Shown here piece by piece: positions 13,395-21,551 of a stretch of DNA of 34,753 bases (position 1 is its first letter; the number at the start of each line of letters is the position of its first letter). A model generated the notes under the pieces. The model was not told the origin of the DNA, did no database searches, and saw only the letters and a list, made by a program, of their open reading frames with translations. The position numbers and the translations under genes were made by a program. The DNA comes from an uncultured Bacteroidales bacterium (GTDB lineage: Bacteria; Bacteroidota; Bacteroidia; Bacteroidales; UBA932), in assembly GCA_946406355.1 (NCBI GenBank), contig CAMJKI010000016.1, forward strand, positions 1-34,753. Reading direction: 5' to 3'.

Positions 13395-15053
13395 ATGGTC
13401 CAGGTCTATTGCAAGAACACCAAGGAAACCAAGCGTTTCCCGGAAGGGACTTCGCTGGTGCAGGTACTGAACGAGTTTGAATTTGACCGTCCCTTCCCCA
13501 TTGTTTCCGCCAAGGTGAACAATGTGTCGCAGGGCCTCAAGTTCAAGGTGTACCAGAATAAGGACATCGAGTTTATCGACGTCCGGGAGCCCAGCGGCAT
13601 GCGGGTGTACACCCGTTCCCTGTGTTTCCTGCTATTTAAGGCCGCCACAGACGTTTTCCCGGGCAGCAAGCTGTATATGGAGCATCCCATCTCCAACGGC
13701 TTTTTCTGCCATCTGCGCAAACCCGACGGCAGCGCCGTTACGCCCCAAGACGTAACCCTGCTGCAGGAAAAGATGAGGGAGCTGGTAGAGAAGGACCTCC
13801 CCTTCCACCGCTACGACGTGCAAACCGACCGGGCCATCAAGGAGTTCCGCAAAGCCGGCTTCACAGACAAAGTGCGCCTGCTGGAAACCAGTGGCGAGGC
13901 TTATACGGACTATTATACCCTGGGCGACACTTCCGACTATTATTACGGCAAGCTGGTCCCTTCCACCGGTTTCCTTACCGTCTGGGGTCTGCTTCCCTAC
14001 CATGACGGTCTGCTGCTGCAGGCGCCCTCCCGGCAGGATCCCACGCAGGTGGCACCCTTTGTAGACCAGCCCAAGACCTTCGAGATGTTCAAGGAGAACC
14101 TCCGCTGGAACATCATCATGGGCCTGAGCACCGTAGGAGACGTAAACGAGGCCTTCCTGAACGGACGCGCCAGCGAGCTTATCCAGATTGCCGAAGCGCT
14201 GCAGGAAAAGAAGATTGTGCAGATTGCCGAAGAGATTGACCGCCGCTACCGCAGCGAAGAGCCCCTGAAAGTGGTCCTGATTACCGGACCTTCCTCTTCG
14301 GGTAAAACCACCTTCTGCCAGCGTCTGTCCATCCAGCTGAAAGCCTGCGGCCTCAAGCCCATGTCCATAAGCACCGACGACTACTTTGTGAACCGGGTGG
14401 AAACGCCCAAGTTCCCCGACGGCAGCTACGACTTTGACAACTTTGACACCGTGGACCACGACCTGATGGAGACCGATATCATGAAACTGATTGACGGTGA
14501 AGAGGTTTCGGTGCCGGAATTCAACTTTGTCACAGGCCTCAGGGAGTACAACGGCAAAAAGCTGCAGCTGGGACAGGGACGTATACTGCTAATTGAGGGC
14601 ATCCATGCCCTGAATCCGGGCCTCACCTCCCGCATTCCCGAATCGGCCAAGTTCAAAGTGTTCATCAACACCCTCACGGGCACCCTGCTGGACGACCACA
14701 ACTGGATTCCCACCAGCGACAACCGCCTGCTGCGGCGCATTGTGCGCGACTACAACAAGGGCGCCTTCACGGCCCGCGAATCCATCTCCAACTGGCAGAA
14801 TGTGCTGGACGCCGAGCAAAAGTGGATCTATCCCTTCCAGGAAACGGCCGATGTGATGTTCAACAGCGCCTACCTCATTGAGTTTGCCGTGCTGAAGAAT
14901 CATGCCGAGCCCATCCTGCGCAGCGTGCCGCAGAACTGCCCGGAGTATTCCGAGGCCCATCGGCTGCTCAAATTCATCCACTACTTTACCCCGGTGCCGG
15001 ATAAAGAAATTCCCGCAACATCGCTGCTACGGGAATTTATCGGAGGTTTTTAG
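13395..15053 (+). CDS. Nucleoside (uridine-type) kinase with N-terminal TGS and ThrRS-like domains
   Basis: A 552-aa three-part protein. Residues 1-62 are a TGS-like domain (VQVYCKNTKETKRFPEGTSL). Residues 70-230 resemble the second additional domain of threonyl-tRNA synthetase, including YMEHPISNGFFC and a YYYGKLVPSTG stretch. Residues 285-500 form a P-loop phosphoribulokinase/uridine kinase domain with GPSSSGKTT near residue 298 and STDDYFVNR, FDTVDHDL and LLIEGIHALNPGL. Members in Bacteroidota are annotated as nucleoside kinases and probably phosphorylate uridine or cytidine for salvage. The stop codon overlaps that of the convergent acyltransferase gene by 4 bp region, so there is no intergenic terminator. 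Confidence 0.9.
   Translation: MVQVYCKNTKETKRFPEGTSLVQVLNEFEFDRPFPIVSAKVNNVSQGLKFKVYQNKDIEFIDVREPSGMRVYTRSLCFLLFKAATDVFPGSKLYMEHPISNGFFCHLRKPDGSAVTPQDVTLLQEKMRELVEKDLPFHRYDVQTDRAIKEFRKAGFTDKVRLLETSGEAYTDYYTLGDTSDYYYGKLVPSTGFLTVWGLLPYHDGLLLQAPSRQDPTQVAPFVDQPKTFEMFKENLRWNIIMGLSTVGDVNEAFLNGRASELIQIAEALQEKKIVQIAEEIDRRYRSEEPLKVVLITGPSSSGKTTFCQRLSIQLKACGLKPMSISTDDYFVNRVETPKFPDGSYDFDNFDTVDHDLMETDIMKLIDGEEVSVPEFNFVTGLREYNGKKLQLGQGRILLIEGIHALNPGLTSRIPESAKFKVFINTLTGTLLDDHNWIPTSDNRLLRRIVRDYNKGAFTARESISNWQNVLDAEQKWIYPFQETADVMFNSAYLIEFAVLKNHAEPILRSVPQNCPEYSEAHRLLKFIHYFTPVPDKEIPATSLLREFIGGF
15008..15037. terminator. Possible hairpin at the end of the nucleoside kinase gene
   Basis: AATTCCCG (15008-15015) and CGGGAATT (15030-15037) form an 8-bp perfect stem with a 14-nt loop, inside the last codons of the kinase gene. 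A short T-run (15046-15051) follows 8 nt later. Because the convergent genes touch at their stops, any terminator for either must lie in coding sequence. This is a weak candidate. Confidence 0.3.
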
Positions 15054-16153
15054 CGTATTACCGGATTGGCATAGATATGCAGCAGGATATCCCGGAGTTC
15101 GTCCGGATATTCTGCCGTAATGTTTTGCAGGTGCTTCTGGAAAGCATCGGCCTCCTTCTTGGTGTAGCTGTGCGTCATCTTTCCCTGCAGGAGGTCTGCC
15201 GCAATGTAGTTGTTGGGATACAGGCGGTAAGCCGGGCGGATGCGGCTGTCAACCAGTTCGGCCACGGCTTTGTTGAAGGCGGCACTGGGAAGCCCGCGCA
15301 AGGCCTCCAGTTCTTCCGGATGCAGCGGCTCGCATACGCTAAGATGTACGCGCCCTTTATACTGGAGGACGCCTGTCATAATGCTGTTGAAGTCTTCTCC
15401 TGGCCTTTTGATATAAGGCTGGCCGGAGCGCTTGGCATACAGCTCCAGCGCTTTCAGTTCATCGCAAGGCTCCCACTCGTAGGAGATGGACAGCGGGGCG
15501 ATATTCAGTTCTTTCAGGGCGTCCACCTTATCGGCGCCGCCAGACAGGCCGAACATCTTCATAACCCCCTGGTCCGTTGCGTCCACACCGTCCTTGGTAC
15601 GACCGTTCCGCTGGGCAATCCACACACTCTCATGCTTCTGCGTTATGGCATAGCGCATATATTCCGACACATACTTGGATTTGAGAAGGAAATCCCGGGG
15701 TGATGTAACGGTTGTGGGCCTTTCTATCCGGAACATCTTGTTACTCTTGCCGATATCGATAACCAGTTGTCCCTGCATCAGATTGGCGCCGAATGTAATC
15801 TCAGAAGTCCGCCGGCCTGCATCTATCAGAAGGACCTGCAGGAAAGCAGCATCCATCATAATGTCGCGGTGGTTGCTCACAAACAGATAATCCTTGGCGG
15901 GATCCAGGCGTTCCATACCAGAAACCGAAAGCCCGTCGGTGGTTTTGCCAGCCACCGCATAAATGGCATCGTACATGAATCCGCGCTGGAATTCTTCTAC
16001 GGTGCGGAAGCCACCCATCATGGCCGCCATTTCCGTTACCGGTTTGCCCGGAAACAGGTAGTCACATATCAGGGGAAAATACTTGTCGGTTACCAGCCGG
16101 TGCATGGCGGCGGGAATCTCGGAGTCGTTGTAAGGGCGGATATCGTCAAACAT
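15050..16153 (-). CDS. PlsC-like lysophospholipid/glycerolipid acyltransferase
   Basis: A 367-aa acyltransferase without an obvious signal peptide. The catalytic NHX4D motif is NHRDIMMD at about residues 93-100. Downstream FGANLMQGQLVIDIGKSNKMFRIER and ESVWIAQRNGRTKDG correspond to the substrate-binding blocks (the latter in place of PEGTR). The C-terminal ~80 residues are helical and not recognised. It is the last gene of the minus-strand operon, 11 bp after the hydrolase gene. It may acylate the head group or glycerol backbone of the lipid-like product; a general phospholipid role is equally possible. Its stop overlaps that of the convergent kinase gene. Confidence 0.82.
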   Translation of the reverse strand: MFDDIRPYNDSEIPAAMHRLVTDKYFPLICDYLFPGKPVTEMAAMMGGFRTVEEFQRGFMYDAIYAVAGKTTDGLSVSGMERLDPAKDYLFVSNHRDIMMDAAFLQVLLIDAGRRTSEITFGANLMQGQLVIDIGKSNKMFRIERPTTVTSPRDFLLKSKYVSEYMRYAITQKHESVWIAQRNGRTKDGVDATDQGVMKMFGLSGGADKVDALKELNIAPLSISYEWEPCDELKALELYAKRSGQPYIKRPGEDFNSIMTGVLQYKGRVHLSVCEPLHPEELEALRGLPSAAFNKAVAELVDSRIRPAYRLYPNNYIAADLLQGKMTHSYTKKEADAFQKHLQNITAEYPDELRDILLHIYANPVIR

Positions 16154-16164
16154 AATCTATGTGG

Positions 16165-17055
16165 TTAATCAACTAATACGGCATCCAGCCACTTCAGGAA
16201 GGCCGATTGCCATTGGGAAGTTTCTTTGTTCTGTCTTGTTGCATCGGCGCCAAAGCCATGGCCGCCGGTAGCGTATTGCGTGTAAAGATGCGGCACGGAC
16301 CAGGCCGATAAAGCGCTGTCCAGCAGCACCGAATTGCGGTAATCCACTATAGGGTCGTCTACGCAATTGAGCAGGAAAACCGGCGGTGTATTGGCCTTCA
16401 CATGCTTTTCCAGCGACAGCGAATCCCGCATTTCCTGCTTATTAACGGTCCATTCCCCCAGCAGGCCCAGACGGGAGCGCTTGTGCGCCGGCGCGGCCGA
16501 CAGCGTTACCACCGGGTAGATGGGCGCCACAAAATCGGGCCGGAGCGATACGGCAGGCTCAATGCCATATCTGGCCAGGAAATTGGTGCCGAAGAATTCG
16601 GCCGAAGACATTACCAGATGACCGCCCGCGCTGAAGCCGATAGCCCCCACGGGGCCCTGATAACGTTCCCGCACCAGCTGGATGGCCCGCTGCAGGTCGC
16701 AGATCATATCCGGATGCCGCCGTCCCCGCACAAGTGTACGATACTTGGAAATGAACTCAAACCGGCCGGCCGTCCTGTATTTAAGCACATAGGCGGCATA
16801 ACCCTCGGAAGCCAGCCACTGGGCCACCTTGGTGCCTTCGGCCTCCAAATCGTGCCAATGATAGCTACCGCCCGGGCACACCACAATAGCCGCTCTGGGC
16901 TCCCCTTCCGGCAAATACGCTGTAAGCGTCACACGCCGGTTCGTACACGCCGTTCCCTCCCAAATCTTCTCCTGAGCCGAGGCAGAAAGGCAGAAAAGGC
17001 ACAGCAGAAGGAGCGTAGCGACGCAGGGTTTGCGGGTATGTATCTTCCTATCCAT
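16165..17055 (-). CDS. Secreted alpha/beta hydrolase (esterase-like)
   Basis: A 296-aa protein with a signal peptide (about residues 1-27, hydrophobic VATLLLLCLFCLSASA). The alpha/beta hydrolase fold is supported by the oxyanion block CPGGSYHWHDLEAEG, the nucleophile elbow GFSAGG (Ser about residue 147), an Asp in CVDDPIVDY and a His in GGHGFG. This is the pattern of small carbohydrate-ester or acyl-ester hydrolases. The start overlaps the stop of the MMPL fusion gene by 8 bp, so translation is coupled. In the periplasm it might trim or transfer an ester on the exported product; the substrate is unknown. Confidence 0.83.
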   Translation of the reverse strand: MDRKIHTRKPCVATLLLLCLFCLSASAQEKIWEGTACTNRRVTLTAYLPEGEPRAAIVVCPGGSYHWHDLEAEGTKVAQWLASEGYAAYVLKYRTAGRFEFISKYRTLVRGRRHPDMICDLQRAIQLVRERYQGPVGAIGFSAGGHLVMSSAEFFGTNFLARYGIEPAVSLRPDFVAPIYPVVTLSAAPAHKRSRLGLLGEWTVNKQEMRDSLSLEKHVKANTPPVFLLNCVDDPIVDYRNSVLLDSALSAWSVPHLYTQYATGGHGFGADATRQNKETSQWQSAFLKWLDAVLVD

Positions 17056-20000
17056 TGATATACTTTAGATTATCGGGTACTTCGCAGCGGGTGGCTGTCA
17101 GGTATTTTTCTTCATCTGGCTCATAGGCCGTAATCTGGATTTCCGGATGGGCCAGGGCGGCCAGGAGGGCATATACGCCGCAGCCGGCGTTGTGCAGTTC
17201 CAGGGTGGGGCCTGTGAGCGCATCAATTTCGGCATAAACGGCCTTGCGGAGCACCTGGCGGCACTCGTTGCGGGCATCGTGGCCCTTGTACAGGTACTGG
17301 TATTTCACCCATGGAGCGCAGTAGGAGGCCGTTTCGCGGGTACGGCGGATATCGGCATACCAATCGTTGTAGAAATGCCGCGTTTCACGCGTTACGGTAG
17401 CTATATCGGCCTCTTCCGGAATGCGGAAACGCTGGCCCACTTCCAGGGAAAGGCCTGCGCGGCGCAGCATGAAATCGTGCTTGGGAAGGGCAAAGCCGAA
17501 GCCGTGGATGCACAGCGGCAGCACGTCCAGGCCCAAATCGCGGGCGGCCAGGAACGGCCCCCGGTGGAAACGCTGGATGCCCAGGCTGTCCAGGCTGCGC
17601 GTGCCCTCGGCAAAGGCCACTATGGAATAACCCCGTTCCACCAGGCCTTTTATGTGCTCGCTGCTCTTGTCCAGGCCCCAGGAAGTGGGGTAATACTCCG
17701 CATTCCGCACCACAGCGCGGTACAGCGGGAAATTCCATACCCAGTCGTTGGTGAGGAACACCAGCTTGGGATTCAGTGCCAGGATGGGCAGCACGTCCAG
17801 ATGGCTCTGGTGGTTGCAGATATACACGGCCGGCTTGGAGAAGTCCTCCCCGTGCGGGTTGTACAGCTTGTAATGCCCGCCGGGTATGCAACGCACGGCC
17901 CCGCCTGCAATCTTGCACAGGAGTTTATGGAACTTGAGACGCTTTTTCTCGCTCTTGCCAAAAAGGAAGTAAATGCCCGCCCAGGCCGAAATGAGCGTCA
18001 TTCCAATGACCATCACCACGGAGATAAAAGCGGTTGCCAGCAGGCGCAGAAGGCCGATGGGGGCTTTCCGGGGCTCCCCTTTTCTGGTGGTGAGCCAGCG
18101 GAAAACCAGCGGCGGAAGGTAATAGGCCATCAGCACCACGGTAAACATGCCAATCACCGTTACCAGGCCCAGGGAGCGCATGGCAGGATGCTTTGCAACA
18201 ACCAGAGCGCCGATGCCGATGAACATGATAAGCGCACTGAGCATGACGGCATTCTTGTACGAATGCAGGATCTTTTTGCCGGTAGCACGCTCATACATAA
18301 GGCCTTCCGTGATAAAGATGGAATAGTCGTCGCCCTGGCCGAAGATAAACGTGGCCAGCACAATATTCACTATATTGAACTGCAGGCCCGTGAGGCCCAT
18401 GATTCCCTGAATCCATATCCAGCTAACCGCCAGCGGCAAGAAACTGAGAATGCTGAGTTCCAGCGAGCCGAAACTAAGGGTAAGGAAGAGGAAAACGATG
18501 AGCGAGCAAAGCAGGCCGATGGTATTGAAATCTTCCTGCAGGGCCTGCACCAGCAGCGATGCGGCACTGCTTTCCGGCTGCAGGTCAACAGGCTGGAAAT
18601 AGGCCCTTTCCTGCGGTTCCCAGCTTTTATCCAGCGCATCGAAGAAGGGTTGGAAGGCATGGGCCGTAAAGCCCTGGGCCAAGCCGGCTTCTATCAGCTG
18701 GTCCGATACGCTCTCGTGAGCCTCCCAGAAGCTGTTCCAGCGCTGGATGCGCTCCTGCTGCTCCTCGGCCGAAGGAAGCGGGAAAACGGTAGCATCCGGC
18801 CGCAGGCTTTCCAGCACGGCAAAGCCATCCTCCTGCTCCGGCGTCATGTAGTTGATATGGTGCAGGTCGGCATCGAAACCAACCCGCGAACTCTGCCACC
18901 AAAGGAAGGCCGTAAGTACCAGGAAAGCGGCAAAGAAGGCCCTGCGGGCGGTTTTTCCGGCGTGGATGTGCCGGTCCAGGTCCAGTTTGATGGCCTGGCG
19001 GGGCTTCCTGGCCAGCGGCACAAATACCGGCAGGAACACCAGCACAAAAAGGATGGTGCCCACCAGCATCATGGCGCCGATAAAGCCGAAATCGTGCAGC
19101 GCATCAGCCTTCAGCAGCAGCAGGCTCAGGAAAGCGCCCACGGTGGTAATATTGCCCACCAGCAGCGGATTCACCTGCTCGGCCAGTGCTTTCCGCTTGT
19201 CGGGCTGATACTTCAGATGGTCCACATAATGCAGCGGATAATTCACCGCAATGCCGATGATGGTACAGCCGATACCCAGCACAATGAGGCTCACGCTGCT
19301 CTTGAACAGGGCGATGATGCCCAGGGCAAAAAGCGCTCCGGCGGCTATGGAGATGAGAATCCACAGCACATCGGCCACGCGTTTATAGCTGAACCACAAT
19401 ACAATGCAAATAAGGATGGCGGCCAGCGCCAGCGCCAGGATGGAATCCTTCTTGATGCGTCCGGCGTTCTCTACCGCCACTTCCGGGCCGCCGGTGGACG
19501 TGATGGTAATTTCCGGGAATTCGGCCGAGGTTTGGGCCTTCACCTGCTCCAACAGCTGCACCAGATTGGCATTGTGGGCCGTTTCGCTGCCGCCGTAGGG
19601 CGAATCGAAGAGGATGATGCCGGTTTCACCGTCCTCCGTAAACAGGCATCCGTCCTCCATCCGACTGCCCTTGTTCAGGGCCTGGAAACGCTGCATCACG
19701 GGGCTGTAGAGCCGCAGCGGATCGGCCCGCATATAGCGCTCCTGAATGGCGGAACTGCCGTACAGCGCCTCTTTGTTTTGCTGAAGCGCCTGCTCTATAT
19801 AACCGGGAACGGCCAGCAGGGAGTCCATACGGGCATAATCCCCTTCCGTCAGGAAATAGGGCCAGTTGCCGCTGAGAAAGCTGAAAACTTCCAGCACCTG
19901 CCCGTTATCGGCATCGGCCGATATGGGAATATCCTCGCAGGCATCGTTCCAGTTGGCGGCAAAGGCGAACATGGCGTCCAGCTTGGCATCCACGTCTCCG

Positions 20001-20209
20001 CCCCGGAACAGAACGGCAAACCGCTGCTGTCCATCTACATTCTGCAGTTGTTCCCGCTGCTCCTGCGGCAGGAAAGCCGATATATCCTCCTGGTAACGGA
20101 GCCTTAAAGCACTGGCAGCGCTAAGGGCCAGAATGATAAACAGAATAAGCCCCGCCACCCTTTTGTGGGCGGTGAGCCAGTCGTATATTTGAAGAATAAA
20201 ATTCTTCAC
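17048..20209 (-). CDS. MMPL exporter fused to lysophospholipid acyltransferase and partial SAM-methyltransferase-like domain
   Basis: A 1053-aa fusion. Residues 1-770 are an RND/MMPL exporter with two helical bundles; the second has GQGDDYSIFITEG, equivalent to the proton-relay motif. Residues 775-960 are a PlsC-type acyltransferase with NHQSHLD near 798 and EGTRSLD near 866. Residues 985-1053 have NAGCGVYALL and ITAYEPDEEKYLTATRC, the SAM-binding strand/glycine loop and next strand of a class I methyltransferase, then the protein stops. Bacteroidota proteins of this architecture are annotated as trifunctional MMPL/acyltransferase/methyltransferase and occur in aryl-polyene/flexirubin clusters. 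The methyltransferase part is short and may be non-catalytic. The likely role is moving and acylating the polyene lipid at the inner membrane. Confidence 0.88.
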   Translation of the reverse strand: MKNFILQIYDWLTAHKRVAGLILFIILALSAASALRLRYQEDISAFLPQEQREQLQNVDGQQRFAVLFRGGDVDAKLDAMFAFAANWNDACEDIPISADADNGQVLEVFSFLSGNWPYFLTEGDYARMDSLLAVPGYIEQALQQNKEALYGSSAIQERYMRADPLRLYSPVMQRFQALNKGSRMEDGCLFTEDGETGIILFDSPYGGSETAHNANLVQLLEQVKAQTSAEFPEITITSTGGPEVAVENAGRIKKDSILALALAAILICIVLWFSYKRVADVLWILISIAAGALFALGIIALFKSSVSLIVLGIGCTIIGIAVNYPLHYVDHLKYQPDKRKALAEQVNPLLVGNITTVGAFLSLLLLKADALHDFGFIGAMMLVGTILFVLVFLPVFVPLARKPRQAIKLDLDRHIHAGKTARRAFFAAFLVLTAFLWWQSSRVGFDADLHHINYMTPEQEDGFAVLESLRPDATVFPLPSAEEQQERIQRWNSFWEAHESVSDQLIEAGLAQGFTAHAFQPFFDALDKSWEPQERAYFQPVDLQPESSAASLLVQALQEDFNTIGLLCSLIVFLFLTLSFGSLELSILSFLPLAVSWIWIQGIMGLTGLQFNIVNIVLATFIFGQGDDYSIFITEGLMYERATGKKILHSYKNAVMLSALIMFIGIGALVVAKHPAMRSLGLVTVIGMFTVVLMAYYLPPLVFRWLTTRKGEPRKAPIGLLRLLATAFISVVMVIGMTLISAWAGIYFLFGKSEKKRLKFHKLLCKIAGGAVRCIPGGHYKLYNPHGEDFSKPAVYICNHQSHLDVLPILALNPKLVFLTNDWVWNFPLYRAVVRNAEYYPTSWGLDKSSEHIKGLVERGYSIVAFAEGTRSLDSLGIQRFHRGPFLAARDLGLDVLPLCIHGFGFALPKHDFMLRRAGLSLEVGQRFRIPEEADIATVTRETRHFYNDWYADIRRTRETASYCAPWVKYQYLYKGHDARNECRQVLRKAVYAEIDALTGPTLELHNAGCGVYALLAALAHPEIQITAYEPDEEKYLTATRCEVPDNLKYING

Positions 20210-20234
20210 GGATTCTCGTAGATAGTTTACAAAT

Positions 20235-21161
20235 CTACGAATTTTTCCGGAAAAGACAGAGTAATTTGCGCAAAAGTGTTCTTGGATAGCCGTAGAACAG
20301 GGCTACGAAGAGAAGCAGCGTGTTTAGGATGGAGATACGGGTAAAATCCTTTCCGGGGCGGAAATGCGTCACCCGGTCTTCGGGATACTCCACCTGCACC
20401 GGCACGGGCACCAGTTTCAGGCCCTTCCAGGCGCTGAATACCAGCAGCGTAAGCTCTGCCTCATAGCGGGCGCTCAGCAGCCTCAGCGAAGGCAGGTTCT
20501 TCAGCGGATACAGCCGGTAACCCGTCTGCGTGTCCGGCAGCTTAATCCAGGTGTACAAGGTGAACCAGAAGTTGGAAAACTTGTTGGCAAAGCTGCTGCG
20601 GCCATCCTTTCCCCGGATGCTCCGGCTACCCACCACCAGCGTCTTCTCCCCCTTCTGCGCCAGCAGCACCGGCACATCCTCCGGATGATGCTGCCCATCG
20701 GCATCCAGCGTAACAGCATAGCTGTAACCCAGCCGCAGCGCCTCCTGAAACCCCGTTTTCAGCGCCACTCCCTTCCCCTGATTCACCACGTGCCGAATGA
20801 CGGAAAGGGAGGCCTTTTCCGCAGCATCGGATGTTTCGTTGTCGGAGAGGGAGGCCTTTTCCGCAGCATCGGATGTTTCGTTGTCGGAGAGGGAGGTGTT
20901 TCCCGTAGCATCGGCTATCTTTTTCGCGGAGGGAAACACCTCCCTCTCCGCATCACCACAATCCGGGCACGAAAACGCCTTATTCTGTGCCCGCACTGCA
21001 CTCTGCAACCCGGCCAGCACTTCCGCAGTGCCGTCTGTGCTGCCGTCATCCACTACCATCACCGGCAAACCCTGCTGCAGCGCCCGCCGTACCACATCGG
21101 CCAGCGTTCCGGCGTTGTTGTACGTGGGGATCAGAATAACTGTATCGGCAGTAGTGCTCAT
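20235..21161 (-). CDS. GT2 (DPM1-like) glycosyltransferase with an in-frame palindromic insertion
   Basis: A 308-aa product from the ATG at 21161; the TTG three codons upstream is not needed. The GT-A fold shows IPTYNNAGTL (11-20), VVDDGSTDGT (36-45), VNQGKGVALKTGF (126-138) and the metal-binding LDADGQ (152-157). The C-terminal part, LLFVALFYG, may touch the membrane. Between DDGSTDGT and VNQGKG, where family members have a short helix, there are about 60 extra residues (58-120) of low-complexity sequence, including two 14-aa repeats (SDNETSDAAEKASL). That DNA is a palindromic element described separately. The enzyme probably transfers a sugar to a lipid carrier or to the polyene head group. 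The frame is kept, so the protein may still be active. Confidence 0.85.
   Translation of the reverse strand: MSTTADTVILIPTYNNAGTLADVVRRALQQGLPVMVVDDGSTDGTAEVLAGLQSAVRAQNKAFSCPDCGDAEREVFPSAKKIADATGNTSLSDNETSDAAEKASLSDNETSDAAEKASLSVIRHVVNQGKGVALKTGFQEALRLGYSYAVTLDADGQHHPEDVPVLLAQKGEKTLVVGSRSIRGKDGRSSFANKFSNFWFTLYTWIKLPDTQTGYRLYPLKNLPSLRLLSARYEAELTLLVFSAWKGLKLVPVPVQVEYPEDRVTHFRPGKDFTRISILNTLLLFVALFYGYPRTLLRKLLCLFRKNS
20807..20950. repeat. Palindromic element with two 42-bp tandem partial copies inside the glycosyltransferase gene
   Basis: Units start at 20807, 20849 and 20891, exactly 42 bp apart. The third is a full palindrome: 20-bp perfect arms (20885-20904 and 20931-20950, CGGAGAGGGAGGTGTTTCCC and its reverse complement) around a 26-nt loop containing AGCATCGGCTA and TTCGCGGA. 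The first two units are identical to each other (GGGAGGCCTTTTCC, AGCATCGGATG). The loop and arms closely match the element at 23977-24032 in the ketosynthase gene. All additions are multiples of three and keep the frame. Confidence 0.9.
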
Positions 21162-21220
21162 TATCAGCAAGTTAACGATTTCTCCCTGTGTCTGGAATCA
21201 CAGGGAGAAAACAGTAAATC
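21153..21220. repeat. Dispersed hairpin element, copy 1 (between dehydratase and glycosyltransferase genes)
   Basis: TAGTGCTCATTATCAGCAA is followed by GTTAACG, then a 12-bp perfect stem (TTTCTCCCTGTG 21179-21190, CACAGGGAGAAA 21199-21210) with an 8-nt loop. The same order, TAGTGCTnATTATCAGCAAnTTAACG-hairpin, occurs on the minus strand at 31731-31797. The glycosyltransferase start codon and first codons lie inside the element, and it fills the only large gap in the 13-gene operon. It may attenuate expression of downstream genes. Confidence 0.85.
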
Positions 21221-21551
21221 ACTCATTATCAACGGAAAGGCTCATCTTGGAGCAGAGGGTGTCGCCGGAGAGGAACACATTTACATCGGCCCGGGTGGGT
21301 TCCGGGAAGGTCCAGGCGAAGCGCAGCAGCGTGCCTTCGGCCGATGGCAACACGGGTACCACAAAACGAATGTCCTTAGCGCCAACAAGGGTGCGGCCCA
21401 TGAGCTCCAGCGCCATTTGTACAATGGTTACACCGGGGGTAATGGGATAGCCCGGGAAGTGGGCGGCATACACGGGACTTTCCGGCAGCAGGCGAACAAC
21501 CGCAGCGGAAGGCTCCCGGCTAACTACTTGATATAAAGTTCCTTCCAGCAT
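21219..21551 (-). CDS. Short hotdog-fold 3-hydroxyacyl-ACP dehydratase-like protein
   Basis: A 110-aa FabZ-like protein. The signature AAHFPGYPITPGVTIVQMALELMG (His about residue 31) matches the FabZ active-site segment HFPGxPxxPGV. The second strand block, KDIRFVVPVLPSAEG, corresponds to the usual KxxxFRxPVxPGD. It would dehydrate 3-hydroxyacyl-ACP to trans-2-enoyl-ACP during chain extension. At 110 aa it is shorter than FabZ (about 145). The start overlaps the LolA-like stop by one base (TAATG). A 57-bp gap with hairpin copy 1 separates it from the glycosyltransferase gene. Confidence 0.82.
   Translation of the reverse strand: MLEGTLYQVVSREPSAAVVRLLPESPVYAAHFPGYPITPGVTIVQMALELMGRTLVGAKDIRFVVPVLPSAEGTLLRFAWTFPEPTRADVNVFLSGDTLCSKMSLSVDNE

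Noticed and set aside
16660..16680. Partial REP-like arm (AACGTTCCCGCACC) inside the hydrolase gene
   Set aside because: No second arm at the proper distance, and it encodes ordinary residues of the gene; considered chance.
17147..20107. 986-aa open frame on the plus strand opposite the MMPL fusion
   Set aside because: It lacks any domain pattern, is His/Gln/Gly-rich and is the antisense shadow of a gene with full MMPL and acyltransferase motifs.
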